From the NCBI RefSeq assembly GCF_030324495.1, contig NZ_JACAGN010000001.1, forward strand, positions 195,838-259,837: 64,000 nt of DNA, given 5' to 3'. This DNA is from Myroides sp. 1354 (GTDB taxonomy: Bacteria > Bacteroidota > Bacteroidia > Flavobacteriales > Flavobacteriaceae). Below the pieces are notes generated by a model. It ran no database searches. It was not told the origin of the DNA and saw nothing but the letters and a program-made list of their open reading frames with translations. Shown here piece after piece: positions 43,478 to 52,591 of this stretch (the first letter of the stretch is position 1; every line of letters begins with the position of its first letter). The position numbers were made by a program, and so were the translations under genes.

Positions 43478-46153
43478 TTGAAAACAAAGTTTGTCATTCG
43501 GATAGGAGGACTCATCCTGCTAATTGTATCTTTTATAGCGTGTTCTGTAAAGAAGGATAAGATGTTGAATCGAGGATATCATGCTTTGACGACAAAGTAC
43601 AATATCCTATTTCACGGAAACGAATCATATACTGAAGCATTGGACGCTTTGAAGGAGGGGTATTTTGATGATTATTGGGAAATCTTACCTATTGAACGCA
43701 TTCAGATTGAAGTAGATCCTGAACGCGAATTTGAGAAAGGGGTGTCTTTAGAATCGAAACAAGGAACTATTCTAGATAATTTATCTGTTGCAGGAACGGA
43801 TTTAGGCAATCCTGAAAGTACGGATGGACAAGGGTTTACACGTTCTGAGAACAAGGCAGTCAAAGCCATTCAAAAACACTCCATGTACATCAAAGGAAGA
43901 GAACGCAATAGCCAGATGGCCAATGCCTATTTGTTGTTGGGTAAATCGCGTTATTACGATGGGCGTTTTGTTCCAGCTCTAGAGGCTTTTAATTATATCT
44001 TATACAAATACCCAGATAGTGATTTGATAGGCGAGGCAAAAGTATGGCGTGAGAAAACGAATCTGCGCTTGCGTTATGATGACTTAGCGATCAAAAATTT
44101 AAAAGAATTACTGCGCGAACGCAAAGGACGTTTGAATAAGCAAGTAGAATCGGATGCCTATGCGATGCTCGCACAAGGCTATATCAATCTCGAACAACTA
44201 GACAGCGCAAGTACAGCGTTGAAATCCGCAGTAGGTTTGGTTTCTAATCAAGAAGAAAAAGCGAGATACAATTATATTCTTGGGCAATTAAACGGTCGCT
44301 TAGACAAAAAAGAGGACGCTACACGCTATTTCGAAAATATCATAGCGATGAATCGCAAGGCACCAAGAACATATACAGTACATGCTTATGCTGAAATATT
44401 TGAACTATCAGATGCAAAGAAAACGGATTCTGTAGCCTTTTTAAAACAATACAGAACTTTGTTGAAGGATCGTGATAATCGACCTTATCTCGATGTGTTA
44501 AACCGTCAGGTTGGACTTTTTTATCGCGATATTGATCAACAGGAAAAAGCACTTGAATACTTAAAAACGGCAGCCAAAGAAGGAAAACAAGACAAGCAAC
44601 TCAAAGCAAGAAATTTTTTGAGTATTGCCGATATTTATTTTAATTCAGCGGGTTATGCAGTTGCAGGACAATATTACGACAGTGCTTTAGCGTTGTTACC
44701 TCCCAAAGCGAAAGAAACTTTCCGCATTAGCAAACGAAGAGAATCACTTCGAGAAGTTGTCGATTTAGAGGTGGTTGCCCATAAAAATGACAGTATTTTG
44801 AACTTAGTCGCCCTGTCAACAGAAGAGCGAAATGCTTATTTTCAAACTTTTATCGATCAGTTGCGCAAAGAAGATTTTAGAAAAATGCAAGCGAATTTAG
44901 GAACTAAAAATAATTCAGGAGCAGATTTCTTCAATGTGGCGAATTTCGGAGAAGCCATAGAAAAATCTTTTGGAGATACTAATTTCGGAAGTATGGGAGG
45001 AAAGACGACTTTCTATTTTTATTCGAATCAGGCATTAACACGAGGGCGTCAAGACTTTAAACGCCGTTGGGGTAATCGTACCTTAAGTGATAATTGGAGA
45101 TGGAGTGCAGTACAATCGGCTGCAAATACGATGAACGAAGAGGAAGAAGAACAAGCTTTAGCTGAAAATCAAAAGAAAAAAGAAAAACAACAGGACGATT
45201 TTGTTGATCCGCGTTATCAGTTGGATACGTATGTAGGCAAAATACCATCAGATAGCACGCAAATTGCCAAACTCAAAGAAGATAGGGATTTAGCGTATTT
45301 TGAATTAGGAGCCATTTACAGTGAACGATTTGGTAAAATTGAGGAGGGTATCGATCGATTGGAACGATTGTTGACGTTTGATCCTAAGGAGCGTTTGATT
45401 TTGCCAACAATGTACAAGTTGTATAAACTGTATCAGGAGGTTGATCCTGCTAAAGCAGCGCAAATGAAAGCGCAGATTATTGCTACTTATCCTGAATCTA
45501 GATATGCTAAATTGATGCAAAATCTCAGTATGGGCAGTGATGGTGATTTAGCTCCAGAGCAAGTGTATGCATCCATCTATCAAGTCTTCAAAGCCGAGAA
45601 CTATGAAGAGGCCAAAGCATTGATGAAAAATGCCTTGGAAAATATCGATGATACGTACGTGAGTAAATTTGAGTTGTTGAATGCGATGATTATTGCCAGA
45701 ACAGAGGGGGTGAAGAAATACAAAGAAGCGTTGAATTATTTAGCTTTGACGTATAGTTCAACTGCTGAAGGACGAGAGGCCGCTCAATTGTTAGAACAAG
45801 TAATTCCTGCTTTAGAAAACAAACAGTTTGCTACAGCGGATTCAAACAATTGGAAAATAATTGTAGCAGTTCCAAAAGAGAAAATAGCTGATTTTGCAGC
45901 GATTAAATCCAATATGCAGCGTTTAGCTGGTGTTGAGGCAGGTACGGGATTGAAGTTTACAGAAGATTATTATACAACGACTACAAAATTCTATGTCTTA
46001 CATGGATTTAAATCCAAAGCAGAGGCTACGCGAATGATTGGCCGTTTGGGCGACGATCCTGCTTATATCCCTGTGATGCAAGAGGATTATAGCGTGATTC
46101 AAATTAAAAAGAATATACAGGAATACAAAGCTCCAGGAAGTGTGGAGCCCTAA
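43478..46153 (+). CDS. sprE: T9SS/gliding accessory TPR lipoprotein SprE (PorW)
   Basis: 891 aa; SprE of F. johnsoniae is of similar size and is required for type IX secretion and gliding. A lipoprotein signal peptide (MKTKFVIRIGGLILLIVSFIAC) has the lipobox Cys at residue 22. SVKKDKMLNRGYHALTTKYN follows, then TPR-like repeats (about 140-420 and 600-760). The start codon is TTG at 43478; the first ATG would remove the whole signal peptide and an in-frame stop lies just upstream, so TTG is the best choice. It is followed 16 bp later by a bactofilin gene. Confidence 0.85.
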   Translation: MKTKFVIRIGGLILLIVSFIACSVKKDKMLNRGYHALTTKYNILFHGNESYTEALDALKEGYFDDYWEILPIERIQIEVDPEREFEKGVSLESKQGTILDNLSVAGTDLGNPESTDGQGFTRSENKAVKAIQKHSMYIKGRERNSQMANAYLLLGKSRYYDGRFVPALEAFNYILYKYPDSDLIGEAKVWREKTNLRLRYDDLAIKNLKELLRERKGRLNKQVESDAYAMLAQGYINLEQLDSASTALKSAVGLVSNQEEKARYNYILGQLNGRLDKKEDATRYFENIIAMNRKAPRTYTVHAYAEIFELSDAKKTDSVAFLKQYRTLLKDRDNRPYLDVLNRQVGLFYRDIDQQEKALEYLKTAAKEGKQDKQLKARNFLSIADIYFNSAGYAVAGQYYDSALALLPPKAKETFRISKRRESLREVVDLEVVAHKNDSILNLVALSTEERNAYFQTFIDQLRKEDFRKMQANLGTKNNSGADFFNVANFGEAIEKSFGDTNFGSMGGKTTFYFYSNQALTRGRQDFKRRWGNRTLSDNWRWSAVQSAANTMNEEEEEQALAENQKKKEKQQDDFVDPRYQLDTYVGKIPSDSTQIAKLKEDRDLAYFELGAIYSERFGKIEEGIDRLERLLTFDPKERLILPTMYKLYKLYQEVDPAKAAQMKAQIIATYPESRYAKLMQNLSMGSDGDLAPEQVYASIYQVFKAENYEEAKALMKNALENIDDTYVSKFELLNAMIIARTEGVKKYKEALNYLALTYSSTAEGREAAQLLEQVIPALENKQFATADSNNWKIIVAVPKEKIADFAAIKSNMQRLAGVEAGTGLKFTEDYYTTTTKFYVLHGFKSKAEATRMIGRLGDDPAYIPVMQEDYSVIQIKKNIQEYKAPGSVEP

Positions 46154-46169
46154 TTAAATTGTGTTGACC

Positions 46170-46550
46170 ATGTTTGATAAATCGAAAAAGAAAGCAAAAG
46201 GAACAGGATTAGATTTGTTGGGACAGACAAATCGTATTGTTGAAGGAACAACGATTAAAGGAGATATTGAAGCGATAGCAGATATTCGAATTGACGGGGT
46301 TATTGAGGGGAATGTTGTTGTTAAAGGACGATTAGTGTTGGGGCCTATAGCGAGAATTGTAGGGAATATCAGTTGTGAAAACAGTGAGATCGAAGGAGAA
46401 ATAATAGGTAATATTGTAGTGAATGATTTACTTACTGTAAAATCTGCTGCTCGTATCAAAGGTGACATTAAAGTGGGACGCCTAGCGGTTGAACCCGGAG
46501 CAAAGATTGACGTAAAATGCCAAATGGTCGGCAATGAACAATTATCTTAA
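46170..46550 (+). CDS. Bactofilin (polymer-forming cytoskeletal protein)
   Basis: 126 aa. A short beta-helix protein that polymerises without nucleotide and scaffolds envelope machinery. Regular beta-helix turns are visible from IVEGTTIKGDIEA through IRIDGVIEGNVVVKGRLVLG and SEIEGEIIGNIVVNDLL to IKGDIKVGRLAVEPGAKID. A GTG at 46161 is possible; MFDKSKKKAKG at 46170 is the normal start. Its stop overlaps the next start (TAATG). It sits between sprE and the ATP synthase genes. Confidence 0.92.
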   Translation: MFDKSKKKAKGTGLDLLGQTNRIVEGTTIKGDIEAIADIRIDGVIEGNVVVKGRLVLGPIARIVGNISCENSEIEGEIIGNIVVNDLLTVKSAARIKGDIKVGRLAVEPGAKIDVKCQMVGNEQLS

Positions 46551-46762
46551 TGACGCAAAAGAAATCACCCAATAAGTGGTTGGCTTTAATAAATATCCCC
46601 ATCCAGATGGGGATTATTATTTATTTATCACACCGATTAGGCCTTTGGTTAGACGATAAGTATGGATTTGAACACGCAATTGCAAATAAAATTTGTACTT
46701 TATTGGGAGTAGGTTTAGCTTTGTACCAAGTAATTAAACAAGTCAATCAGTTAAATAAATAA
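46550..46762 (+). CDS. atpZ: AtpZ/AtpI family ATP synthase accessory protein
   Basis: 70 aa with two membrane helices (INIPIQMGIIIYLSHRLGLWLDDKY and NKICTLLGVGLALYQVI). The family assists F0 assembly or cation handling. The one-base stop/start overlap with the bactofilin gene indicates coupling. Confidence 0.85.
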   Translation: MTQKKSPNKWLALINIPIQMGIIIYLSHRLGLWLDDKYGFEHAIANKICTLLGVGLALYQVIKQVNQLNK

Positions 46763-46766
46763 AAAA

Positions 46767-47180
46767 ATGGACAAGGAAACCCTACAAATTGGATTGAAAC
46801 TTTTTATTGGATTAGTCGTGGTATTTGCCCTACATTATGCCGTTGTGGCTTTTACCGATGCTGGAAATTCCCTAATCGAACTCGGATATAGTTTAGAAAA
46901 GTTTTACGGATTTGAATTTATCTTCTCCATTATCATCTTTTTTGCTATGTTCGGAATCAAAAATAGCCTGCCTAATAATTTGGGATTTGTCTTTTTAGGA
47001 TTTATTACCGTGCGATTAATTGCGAGTTATTTATTCGCAAAAGATGGATTAAATCACGAAATGGCAGATGAAGGATTTAAATATAATTTTTTAGCAATTG
47101 TATTGGTTTTCCTTGGCGGGGACGCATTTGTAGCCTATAGTATTTTAAATAAGAATACTACGTCGGAAGAAACTAAGTAA
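46767..47180 (+). CDS. ATP synthase-linked membrane protein, unknown
   Basis: 137 aa with four membrane segments (about residues 9-29, 48-65, 72-90, 107-127). It lies 4 bp after atpZ and 89 bp before atpB, a place where Bacteroidota often carry an uncharacterised membrane protein. It may play the AtpI role. I cannot assign a function from the sequence. Confidence 0.7.
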   Translation: MDKETLQIGLKLFIGLVVVFALHYAVVAFTDAGNSLIELGYSLEKFYGFEFIFSIIIFFAMFGIKNSLPNNLGFVFLGFITVRLIASYLFAKDGLNHEMADEGFKYNFLAIVLVFLGGDAFVAYSILNKNTTSEETK

Positions 47181-47221
47181 AAAAAGTTTGATATAAAGGT
47201 ATGATAATACAAGAATTATTG

Positions 47222-47229
47222 TACTTTTG
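47222..47229 (+). promoter_or_regulatory. Promoter -7 element before atpB
   Basis: TACTTTTG, 40 nt before the atpB ATG; no good -33 box. It suggests the atp genes have their own start site in addition to read-through from sprE. Confidence 0.45.
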
Positions 47230-47269
47230 CACAAAATTTTAGGAACCAAAATATTCAAGAAGTTAAGAT

Positions 47270-48448
47270 ATGGTGACTCTCAAGAAATCACTGAATTTAT
47301 TAGCAGCTGTTTTATTTACAGCCTCGTCGGTATTTTCGTACGCGCAAACTACTACTCAAAAGCTTGAAAACTCAATTCAAGAAGCTGAGCAATCTATTGA
47401 AAGAACCCTGGAGCACGTTGAAGGGGAGAAGATAGAAAACCCTGCTGAAATGACTCAAGCTGAGAAAGTTCAAGCTCATATTAAGCATCACTTAGCAGAT
47501 GATTATTCATTTGTTTTCTTTTCGGATGAAGAAACAGGTGAAAACTACGGTTTTCCGTTGCCTGTTATCTTAATCGACAACGGTCTTAAAATCTTCATGT
47601 CTTCGGAATTTGACTACGGAAAAAAAGTAGTTGAGAAAGACGGACAATTCTACAAGTTATATCACAGTAAGATATATAAAACAGATGCGGAAGGTACAAT
47701 AGAGTACGATGAAGCACACCACCCTACCAATGAGAAACCACTTGATTTCTCTATTACAAAGAACGTAGCTTCTTTAATCTTCACTACAATTTTAATGTTT
47801 ATCCTTTTCTTAGGATTAGCAAAAACATACAAAAACGGACCCAACAATTTGCCGAAAGGTATTGCTAGAGGTTTAGAGCCTTTAGTACTTTACGTTCGCG
47901 ATGAGATGGCTGTGCCAAATATCGGAAAAGCAAAATACAAAAAGTTTATGCCGTATTTGTTATCTGTATTCTTCTTGATTTTCATTTTGAATATCTTGGG
48001 ATTAACTCCACTAGGATTTAACGTTACAGGTAGTATTTCAGTAACAGCTTGTTTGGCCATTTTTACTTTTGTAATTGTTCATTTTTCTGCAAACAAAGAC
48101 TATTGGAAACATATGTTGTGGATGCCAGGTGTGCCTGTTCCAATGAAAATTATGTTGATGCCAATTGAGATTTTAGGAGCAATCATTAAGCCATTCTCTT
48201 TAATGGTGCGTTTGTTTGCTAACATTACAGCAGGTCACTCGGTAGTATTTGGATTAATTGCAATTATTTTCGTAATGAAAGAAGCATTAGGAGCAGGTGG
48301 TGCAATCGGAATCGGATTCTTCTTGTCAACGTTCTTAGTTGTATTGGAAATTTTAGTTGCGTTCTTACAAGCGTTTATCTTTACGATGTTGTCGTCATTA
48401 TTTATTGGAATGGCTGTAGCAGAACATGATCACGAAGAAGCACATTAA
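47270..48448 (+). CDS. atpB: ATP synthase F0 subunit a
   Basis: 392 aa, far longer than the ~270 aa of E. coli. A signal peptide-like start (MVTLKKSLNLLAAVLFTASSVFSYAQ) is followed by a ~130-residue acidic extramembrane stretch. The proton-channel core starts near residue 165. The essential Arg lies in SLMVRLFANITAGH (about residue 317). The extension is presumably periplasmic, as in other Bacteroidota. Confidence 0.95.
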   Translation: MVTLKKSLNLLAAVLFTASSVFSYAQTTTQKLENSIQEAEQSIERTLEHVEGEKIENPAEMTQAEKVQAHIKHHLADDYSFVFFSDEETGENYGFPLPVILIDNGLKIFMSSEFDYGKKVVEKDGQFYKLYHSKIYKTDAEGTIEYDEAHHPTNEKPLDFSITKNVASLIFTTILMFILFLGLAKTYKNGPNNLPKGIARGLEPLVLYVRDEMAVPNIGKAKYKKFMPYLLSVFFLIFILNILGLTPLGFNVTGSISVTACLAIFTFVIVHFSANKDYWKHMLWMPGVPVPMKIMLMPIEILGAIIKPFSLMVRLFANITAGHSVVFGLIAIIFVMKEALGAGGAIGIGFFLSTFLVVLEILVAFLQAFIFTMLSSLFIGMAVAEHDHEEAH

Positions 48449-48511
48449 TAAAAGAGAAAATAAAAATTAGAGTATAAATAAATTTGTTTAATTAATATTA
48501 AATTCAATACT

Positions 48512-48706
48512 ATGACAATTCCAACTATCATTGGTGCAGGTTTAATCGTAATCGGAGCTGGTTACGGTTTAGGTAAAATTGGTTCTTCTGCAATGGACGC
48601 TATTGCTCGTCAACCAGAAGCTGCTGGAAAAATCCAAACTGCAATGATCATCATTGGAGCTTTATTGGAAGGTTTAGCATTCGGTGCTTTAATCTTAGGT
48701 AATTAA
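48512..48706 (+). CDS. atpE: ATP synthase F0 subunit c
   Basis: 64 aa, two helices. The polar loop ARQPEAAGKIQ is intact. The ion-binding Glu in GALLEGLAFGA lies in helix 2, without the Ser/Thr and Gln set of sodium-binding rings, so proton coupling is likely. The ring subunit precedes a stable RNA hairpin. Confidence 0.96.
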   Translation: MTIPTIIGAGLIVIGAGYGLGKIGSSAMDAIARQPEAAGKIQTAMIIIGALLEGLAFGALILGN

Positions 48707-48724
48707 TCCAAGTCAGTACAAAGA

Positions 48725-48755
48725 GTTTATCTGTAACGGTTGGTTACAGGTAAAC
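48725..48755 (+). promoter_or_regulatory. Intercistronic RNA hairpin after atpE
   Basis: A 13-bp stem (GTTTATCTGTAAC / GTTACAGGTAAAC, one G-U pair) with a GGTTG loop and no T-run. Probably a 3'-end stabiliser that raises atpE message over its neighbours, fitting the multicopy c-ring. Confidence 0.5.
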
Positions 48756-48805
48756 TTCTTATTTTAATTAAACAAAACAGGTATTAAAAAGTATAATTTT
48801 AGATA

Positions 48806-49306
48806 ATGGATAAGTTAATTAACGATTTCAGTTTTGGACTATTTTTCTGGCAACTAATTATTATGATAGTAATTGTTGTTCTCTTAGGAAAATTCGCGTG
48901 GAAACCAATTGTAAATGCTTTAGAAGCTCGTGAAGAGGGTATTACTGATGCATTGGCAGCTGCAGAAAACGCTAAAAGAGAAATGGCTAATTTAAAAGCA
49001 GATAACGAAAAGTTATTAGCTGAAGCTCGTGCGGAGCGCGATACTTTACTAAAAGAAGCTCGTGAGATCAAAGAAAAATTGATTGCTGATGCTAAAACAG
49101 AAGCAGAAGCTCAGGGTGAAAAATTAATCGCTCAAGCAAAAGCTACAATTGAAAGCGAGAAAGCTGCGGCTATTCTTGACTTAAAAACGCAAGTTTCATC
49201 TATTTCAATTGAAATCGCTGAAAAATTATTGAAAGATCAATTATCTAACAAAGAAGCTCAAGCTAAATTGGTTGAGAAAATGTTAGATGACGTAAAATTA
49301 AACTAA
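48806..49306 (+). CDS. atpF: ATP synthase F0 subunit b
   Basis: 166 aa. One N-terminal membrane helix (FFWQLIIMIVIVVLLGKFAWKPI with the usual following Arg/Lys) and then a long charged coiled coil (residues 35-150) that forms the peripheral stalk. Confidence 0.95.
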   Translation: MDKLINDFSFGLFFWQLIIMIVIVVLLGKFAWKPIVNALEAREEGITDALAAAENAKREMANLKADNEKLLAEARAERDTLLKEAREIKEKLIADAKTEAEAQGEKLIAQAKATIESEKAAAILDLKTQVSSISIEIAEKLLKDQLSNKEAQAKLVEKMLDDVKLN

Positions 49307-49313
49307 TATCACT

Positions 49314-49850
49314 ATGGTAAGCACAAGAGCTGCGGCACGTTATGCAAAAGCAATGCTTGAGGTTTCTTTGGAAAAAGGAAATGTTGATGCTATCAATGGG
49401 GATATGATCCTTATTTCTCAATCAATCGCTCAAAGCAAGGAGTTGAATACTTTTCTTGTGAATCCTATCGTTAAAGATCAGTTGAAATTAAACGCTTTAT
49501 TGGAAGTGTTTGCAACTACTCAAGAAGGGACAAAAGAATTATTCAACGTATTAAAAGCAAATAGTAGATTCGGAATCTTAGAGGCAATCGCTTTAGAGTT
49601 TCAAAAACAATACGATTTGTATAAGGGTATTGAGAAAGTAACTGTTACTACAGCAATGCCTATTGATGCTAGTATAGAGGCTAAAGTACTTGAAAAAGTA
49701 AAAGCTTTAGCACCTGGAAAAGAAGCTGTAATTACAAATATTGTAGATGAGTCAATCTTAGGAGGATTTATCTTGAAAATTGGAGATATCCAATACAATG
49801 CTTCTTTAGCAAATCAATTACAAGTATTAAAAAGAGAATTAATTAAGTAA
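49314..49850 (+). CDS. atpH: ATP synthase F1 subunit delta
   Basis: 178 aa. N-terminal AARYAKAMLEVSLEKGN helical domain and a C-terminal ESILGGFILKIGDIQYNASLANQLQ motif, both typical of delta/OSCP. It links the F1 head to the b stalk. It starts 7 bp after atpF. Confidence 0.94.
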   Translation: MVSTRAAARYAKAMLEVSLEKGNVDAINGDMILISQSIAQSKELNTFLVNPIVKDQLKLNALLEVFATTQEGTKELFNVLKANSRFGILEAIALEFQKQYDLYKGIEKVTVTTAMPIDASIEAKVLEKVKALAPGKEAVITNIVDESILGGFILKIGDIQYNASLANQLQVLKRELIK

Positions 49851-49893
49851 AAAAAATCACCGCACGAATTTTCGTGTATAAACATAGATAAAA

Positions 49894-51468
49894 ATGGCGG
49901 ACATTAAACCAGCTGAAATTTCAGCGATTTTAAAGAAACAATTATCTGGATTTAGCTCTGAGGCTTCTTTAGAAGAAGTAGGTACAGTACTAGAAGTAGG
50001 AGATGGAGTTGCTCGTGTTTACGGGTTGACAAATGCTGAGTACGGAGAGCTAGTTGTATTTGACAACGGTTTAGAGGCAATGGTACAAAACTTAGAAGAA
50101 GATAACGTAGGTATTGTATTGTTAGGTTCTTCTGTTGGTGTAAGCGAAGGTGCTACAGTGAAAAGAACAGGTCGTATCGCTTCTCTACGCGTAGGAGAGA
50201 AAATGGTAGGACGTGTAGTAAATACGTTAGGACAACCCATTGATGGTAAAGGTCCTATCGAAGGTGATTTATATGAAATGCCATTGGAGCGTAAAGCACC
50301 AGGTGTTATCTACCGTCAACCAGTAACGGAACCATTACAAACAGGAATTAAAGCGATTGACGCGATGATCCCTGTAGGACGTGGTCAACGTGAGTTAGTT
50401 ATTGGTGACCGTCAAACTGGAAAAACTACGGTTTGTATCGATACAATTCTAAACCAAAAAGAATTCTATGATGCAGGTCAACCAGTTTACTGTATCTATG
50501 TTGCTATTGGACAAAAAGCTTCAACTGTTGCAGCTATCGCTAAAACATTAGAAGAAAAAGGTGCAATGGATTATACAATCATCGTTGCGGCTAACGCATC
50601 AGATCCTGCTCCAATGCAAGTTTACTCTGCTATGGCAGGTGCTGCGATCGGAGAGTACTTCCGTGATACAGGTCGTCCAGCTTTGATTATTTATGATGAT
50701 TTATCGAAACAAGCTGTTGCTTACCGTGAGATGTCTTTGATCTTAAGAAGACCACCGGGACGTGAGGCTTACCCTGGAGACGTTTTCTACCTTCACTCAA
50801 GATTATTAGAAAGAGCAGCTCGTGTTATTGGTGATGATGAAATCGCTAAAAACATGAATGATTTACCTGAGTCAATCAAACCTTTCGTTAAAGGTGGTGG
50901 ATCATTAACAGCTTTACCTATTATCGAGACACAAGCGGGTGACGTTTCTGCTTATATTCCAACAAACGTAATTTCGATTACAGATGGACAGATTTTCTTA
51001 GAGTCTGACTTGTTCAACTCAGGGGTACGTCCTGCAATTAACGTAGGTATTTCTGTATCTCGTGTTGGAGGTTCTGCTCAAATTAAATCAATGAAAAAAG
51101 TAGCAGGTACATTGAAATTAGATCAAGCGCAATTCCGTGAATTAGAAGCATTCGCGAAATTTGGTTCTGACTTAGATGCAGCTACAATGAACGTTATTTC
51201 AAAAGGTCAACGCAACGTTGAAATCTTGAAACAAGCAGTTAACGATCCTTATACAGTAGAAGATCAAGTAGCTATTATCTATGCTGGATCTAAAAACTTA
51301 TTGAGAAATGTTCCTGTAAACAAAGTAAAAGAGTTTGAGAAAGATTTCTTAGAAGCTCTTAACTCACGTCACAGAGATGTTTTAGATCAATTAAAAGCTG
51401 GTAAATTCGGTGACGAACAAACTAGTGTTTTAGAGAAAGTAGCTAAAGAATTAGCTTCAAAATATTAA
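49894..51468 (+). CDS. atpA: ATP synthase F1 subunit alpha
   Basis: 524 aa. The P-loop [10 protein letters not shown] (about residues 170-180), the [16 protein letters not shown] segment and the SRVGGSAQ motif with the arginine finger (about residue 388) are present. Non-catalytic nucleotide-binding subunit of the F1 head. A small CACGAA/TTCGTG hairpin lies in the gap after atpH. Confidence 0.98.
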   Translation: MADIKPAEISAILKKQLSGFSSEASLEEVGTVLEVGDGVARVYGLTNAEYGELVVFDNGLEAMVQNLEEDNVGIVLLGSSVGVSEGATVKRTGRIASLRVGEKMVGRVVNTLGQPIDGKGPIEGDLYEMPLERKAPGVIYRQPVTEPLQTGIKAIDAMIPVGRGQRELVIGDRQTGKTTVCIDTILNQKEFYDAGQPVYCIYVAIGQKASTVAAIAKTLEEKGAMDYTIIVAANASDPAPMQVYSAMAGAAIGEYFRDTGRPALIIYDDLSKQAVAYREMSLILRRPPGREAYPGDVFYLHSRLLERAARVIGDDEIAKNMNDLPESIKPFVKGGGSLTALPIIETQAGDVSAYIPTNVISITDGQIFLESDLFNSGVRPAINVGISVSRVGGSAQIKSMKKVAGTLKLDQAQFRELEAFAKFGSDLDAATMNVISKGQRNVEILKQAVNDPYTVEDQVAIIYAGSKNLLRNVPVNKVKEFEKDFLEALNSRHRDVLDQLKAGKFGDEQTSVLEKVAKELASKY

Positions 51469-51477
51469 GAATTTTTT

Positions 51478-51515
51478 GAAAGAGTTTAAGCTTGCCTAAA
51501 AGCTTATTCTCTTTC
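51478..51515 (+). promoter_or_regulatory. Intercistronic hairpin between atpA and atpG
   Basis: Nested stems GAAAGAG / CTCTTTC and TAAGCTT / AAGCTTA without a T-run. Possible processing or stability element. Confidence 0.4.
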
Positions 51516-51535
51516 TGAATTATATACGTTTTCAA

Positions 51536-52399
51536 ATGGCAAATCTTAAAGAAATACGCAATAGGATTTCTTCTATTGGATCTACAATGCAGATTACATC
51601 TGCGATGAAAATGGTATCTGCAGCAAAATTGAAAAAAGCTACGGATACGATTACAGCTATGCGTCCTTATTCAGAGAAGCTAACTGAGATTATTCAAAAT
51701 GTTAGTTCTACTTTAGAAGGAGAGAATTCAGGTGTATATTCGCAAGTTAGAGAGGTAAAAAATGTATTGTTCATTACGGTAACTTCAAACAGAGGTTTGT
51801 GTGGTGGTTTCAATGCCAACATTATTAAACAAATTAATGTATTAGCGAATACAACGTTCAAAGGAGCAAACATTGATTTATTGACAATTGGAAAAAAAGG
51901 AAATGATATCCTTAAAAAATCATTCCACGTTGTTGATAACCAAAGTTCATTATACGATCATTTTGATTTTGATCACACAGCAGTTATTGCTGAGCACGTA
52001 ATGGAAGCATTTGTGAATGAGAAATACGATTCTATTCAAATTGTATATAACCAGTTTAAAAATGCAGCTACTCAAATCGTAGTTACAGAGCAATTTTTGC
52101 CATTATTGCCAATAGAGACTGAAGCAACTGCAGCAGCATCTGATTATATCTATGAGCCTTCGAAAGAAGAGATCATCGAAACTTTAATTCCACTGTCGTT
52201 AAAAACACAATTGTTCAAAGCAATTGCTGATTCTGTAGCTTCAGAGCACGGAGCTCGTATGACTGCGATGCACAAAGCAACAGATAACGCACAAGAATTG
52301 AGAAATGAGTTGAAGTTAAGTTACAACAAAGCTCGTCAGGCTGCGATTACAAACGAAATTTTAGAGATTGTTGGTGGTGCAGAAGCATTAAACAACTAA
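51536..52399 (+). CDS. atpG: ATP synthase F1 subunit gamma
   Basis: 287 aa. Central stalk. The N-terminal helix (IRNRISSIGSTMQITSAMKMVSAAKLKKA), the TSNRGLCGGFN motif and the C-terminal helix (NKARQAAITNEILEIVGGAEAL) are all present. It is the last gene of the operon; atpD and atpC are absent, and a terminator follows. Confidence 0.97.
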   Translation: MANLKEIRNRISSIGSTMQITSAMKMVSAAKLKKATDTITAMRPYSEKLTEIIQNVSSTLEGENSGVYSQVREVKNVLFITVTSNRGLCGGFNANIIKQINVLANTTFKGANIDLLTIGKKGNDILKKSFHVVDNQSSLYDHFDFDHTAVIAEHVMEAFVNEKYDSIQIVYNQFKNAATQIVVTEQFLPLLPIETEATAAASDYIYEPSKEEIIETLIPLSLKTQLFKAIADSVASEHGARMTAMHKATDNAQELRNELKLSYNKARQAAITNEILEIVGGAEALNN

Positions 52400-52421
52400 T
52401 CGAAACAAATTATACTTTTAT

Positions 52422-52450
52422 AAAAAGGCGCTTTTTAAGCGCCTTTTTTT
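52422..52450 (+). terminator. Terminator of the atp operon
   Basis: AAAAAGGCGCT / AAGCGCCTTTTT hairpin with a T7 run. Confidence 0.85.
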
Positions 52451-52550
52451 GTTTGTGTTAGTTTGTCTTGTCTTTTGTTTTTAAATGGCTTAGAAGGGTT
52501 TTAGAATGGGATAGAGGAGAGAAGATAGAGCAGAGAGGGATGAAATGAAA

Positions 52551-52573
52551 AAAGCTCGGACTAGCCGAGCTTT
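52551..52573 (-). terminator. Terminator of the first DUF5689 gene
   Basis: AAAGCTCGG / CCGAGCTTT stem with a 5-nt loop, followed on the minus strand by a T-run. Confidence 0.8.
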
Positions 52574-52591
52574 ATTTGTTGTGTAGTTTAT

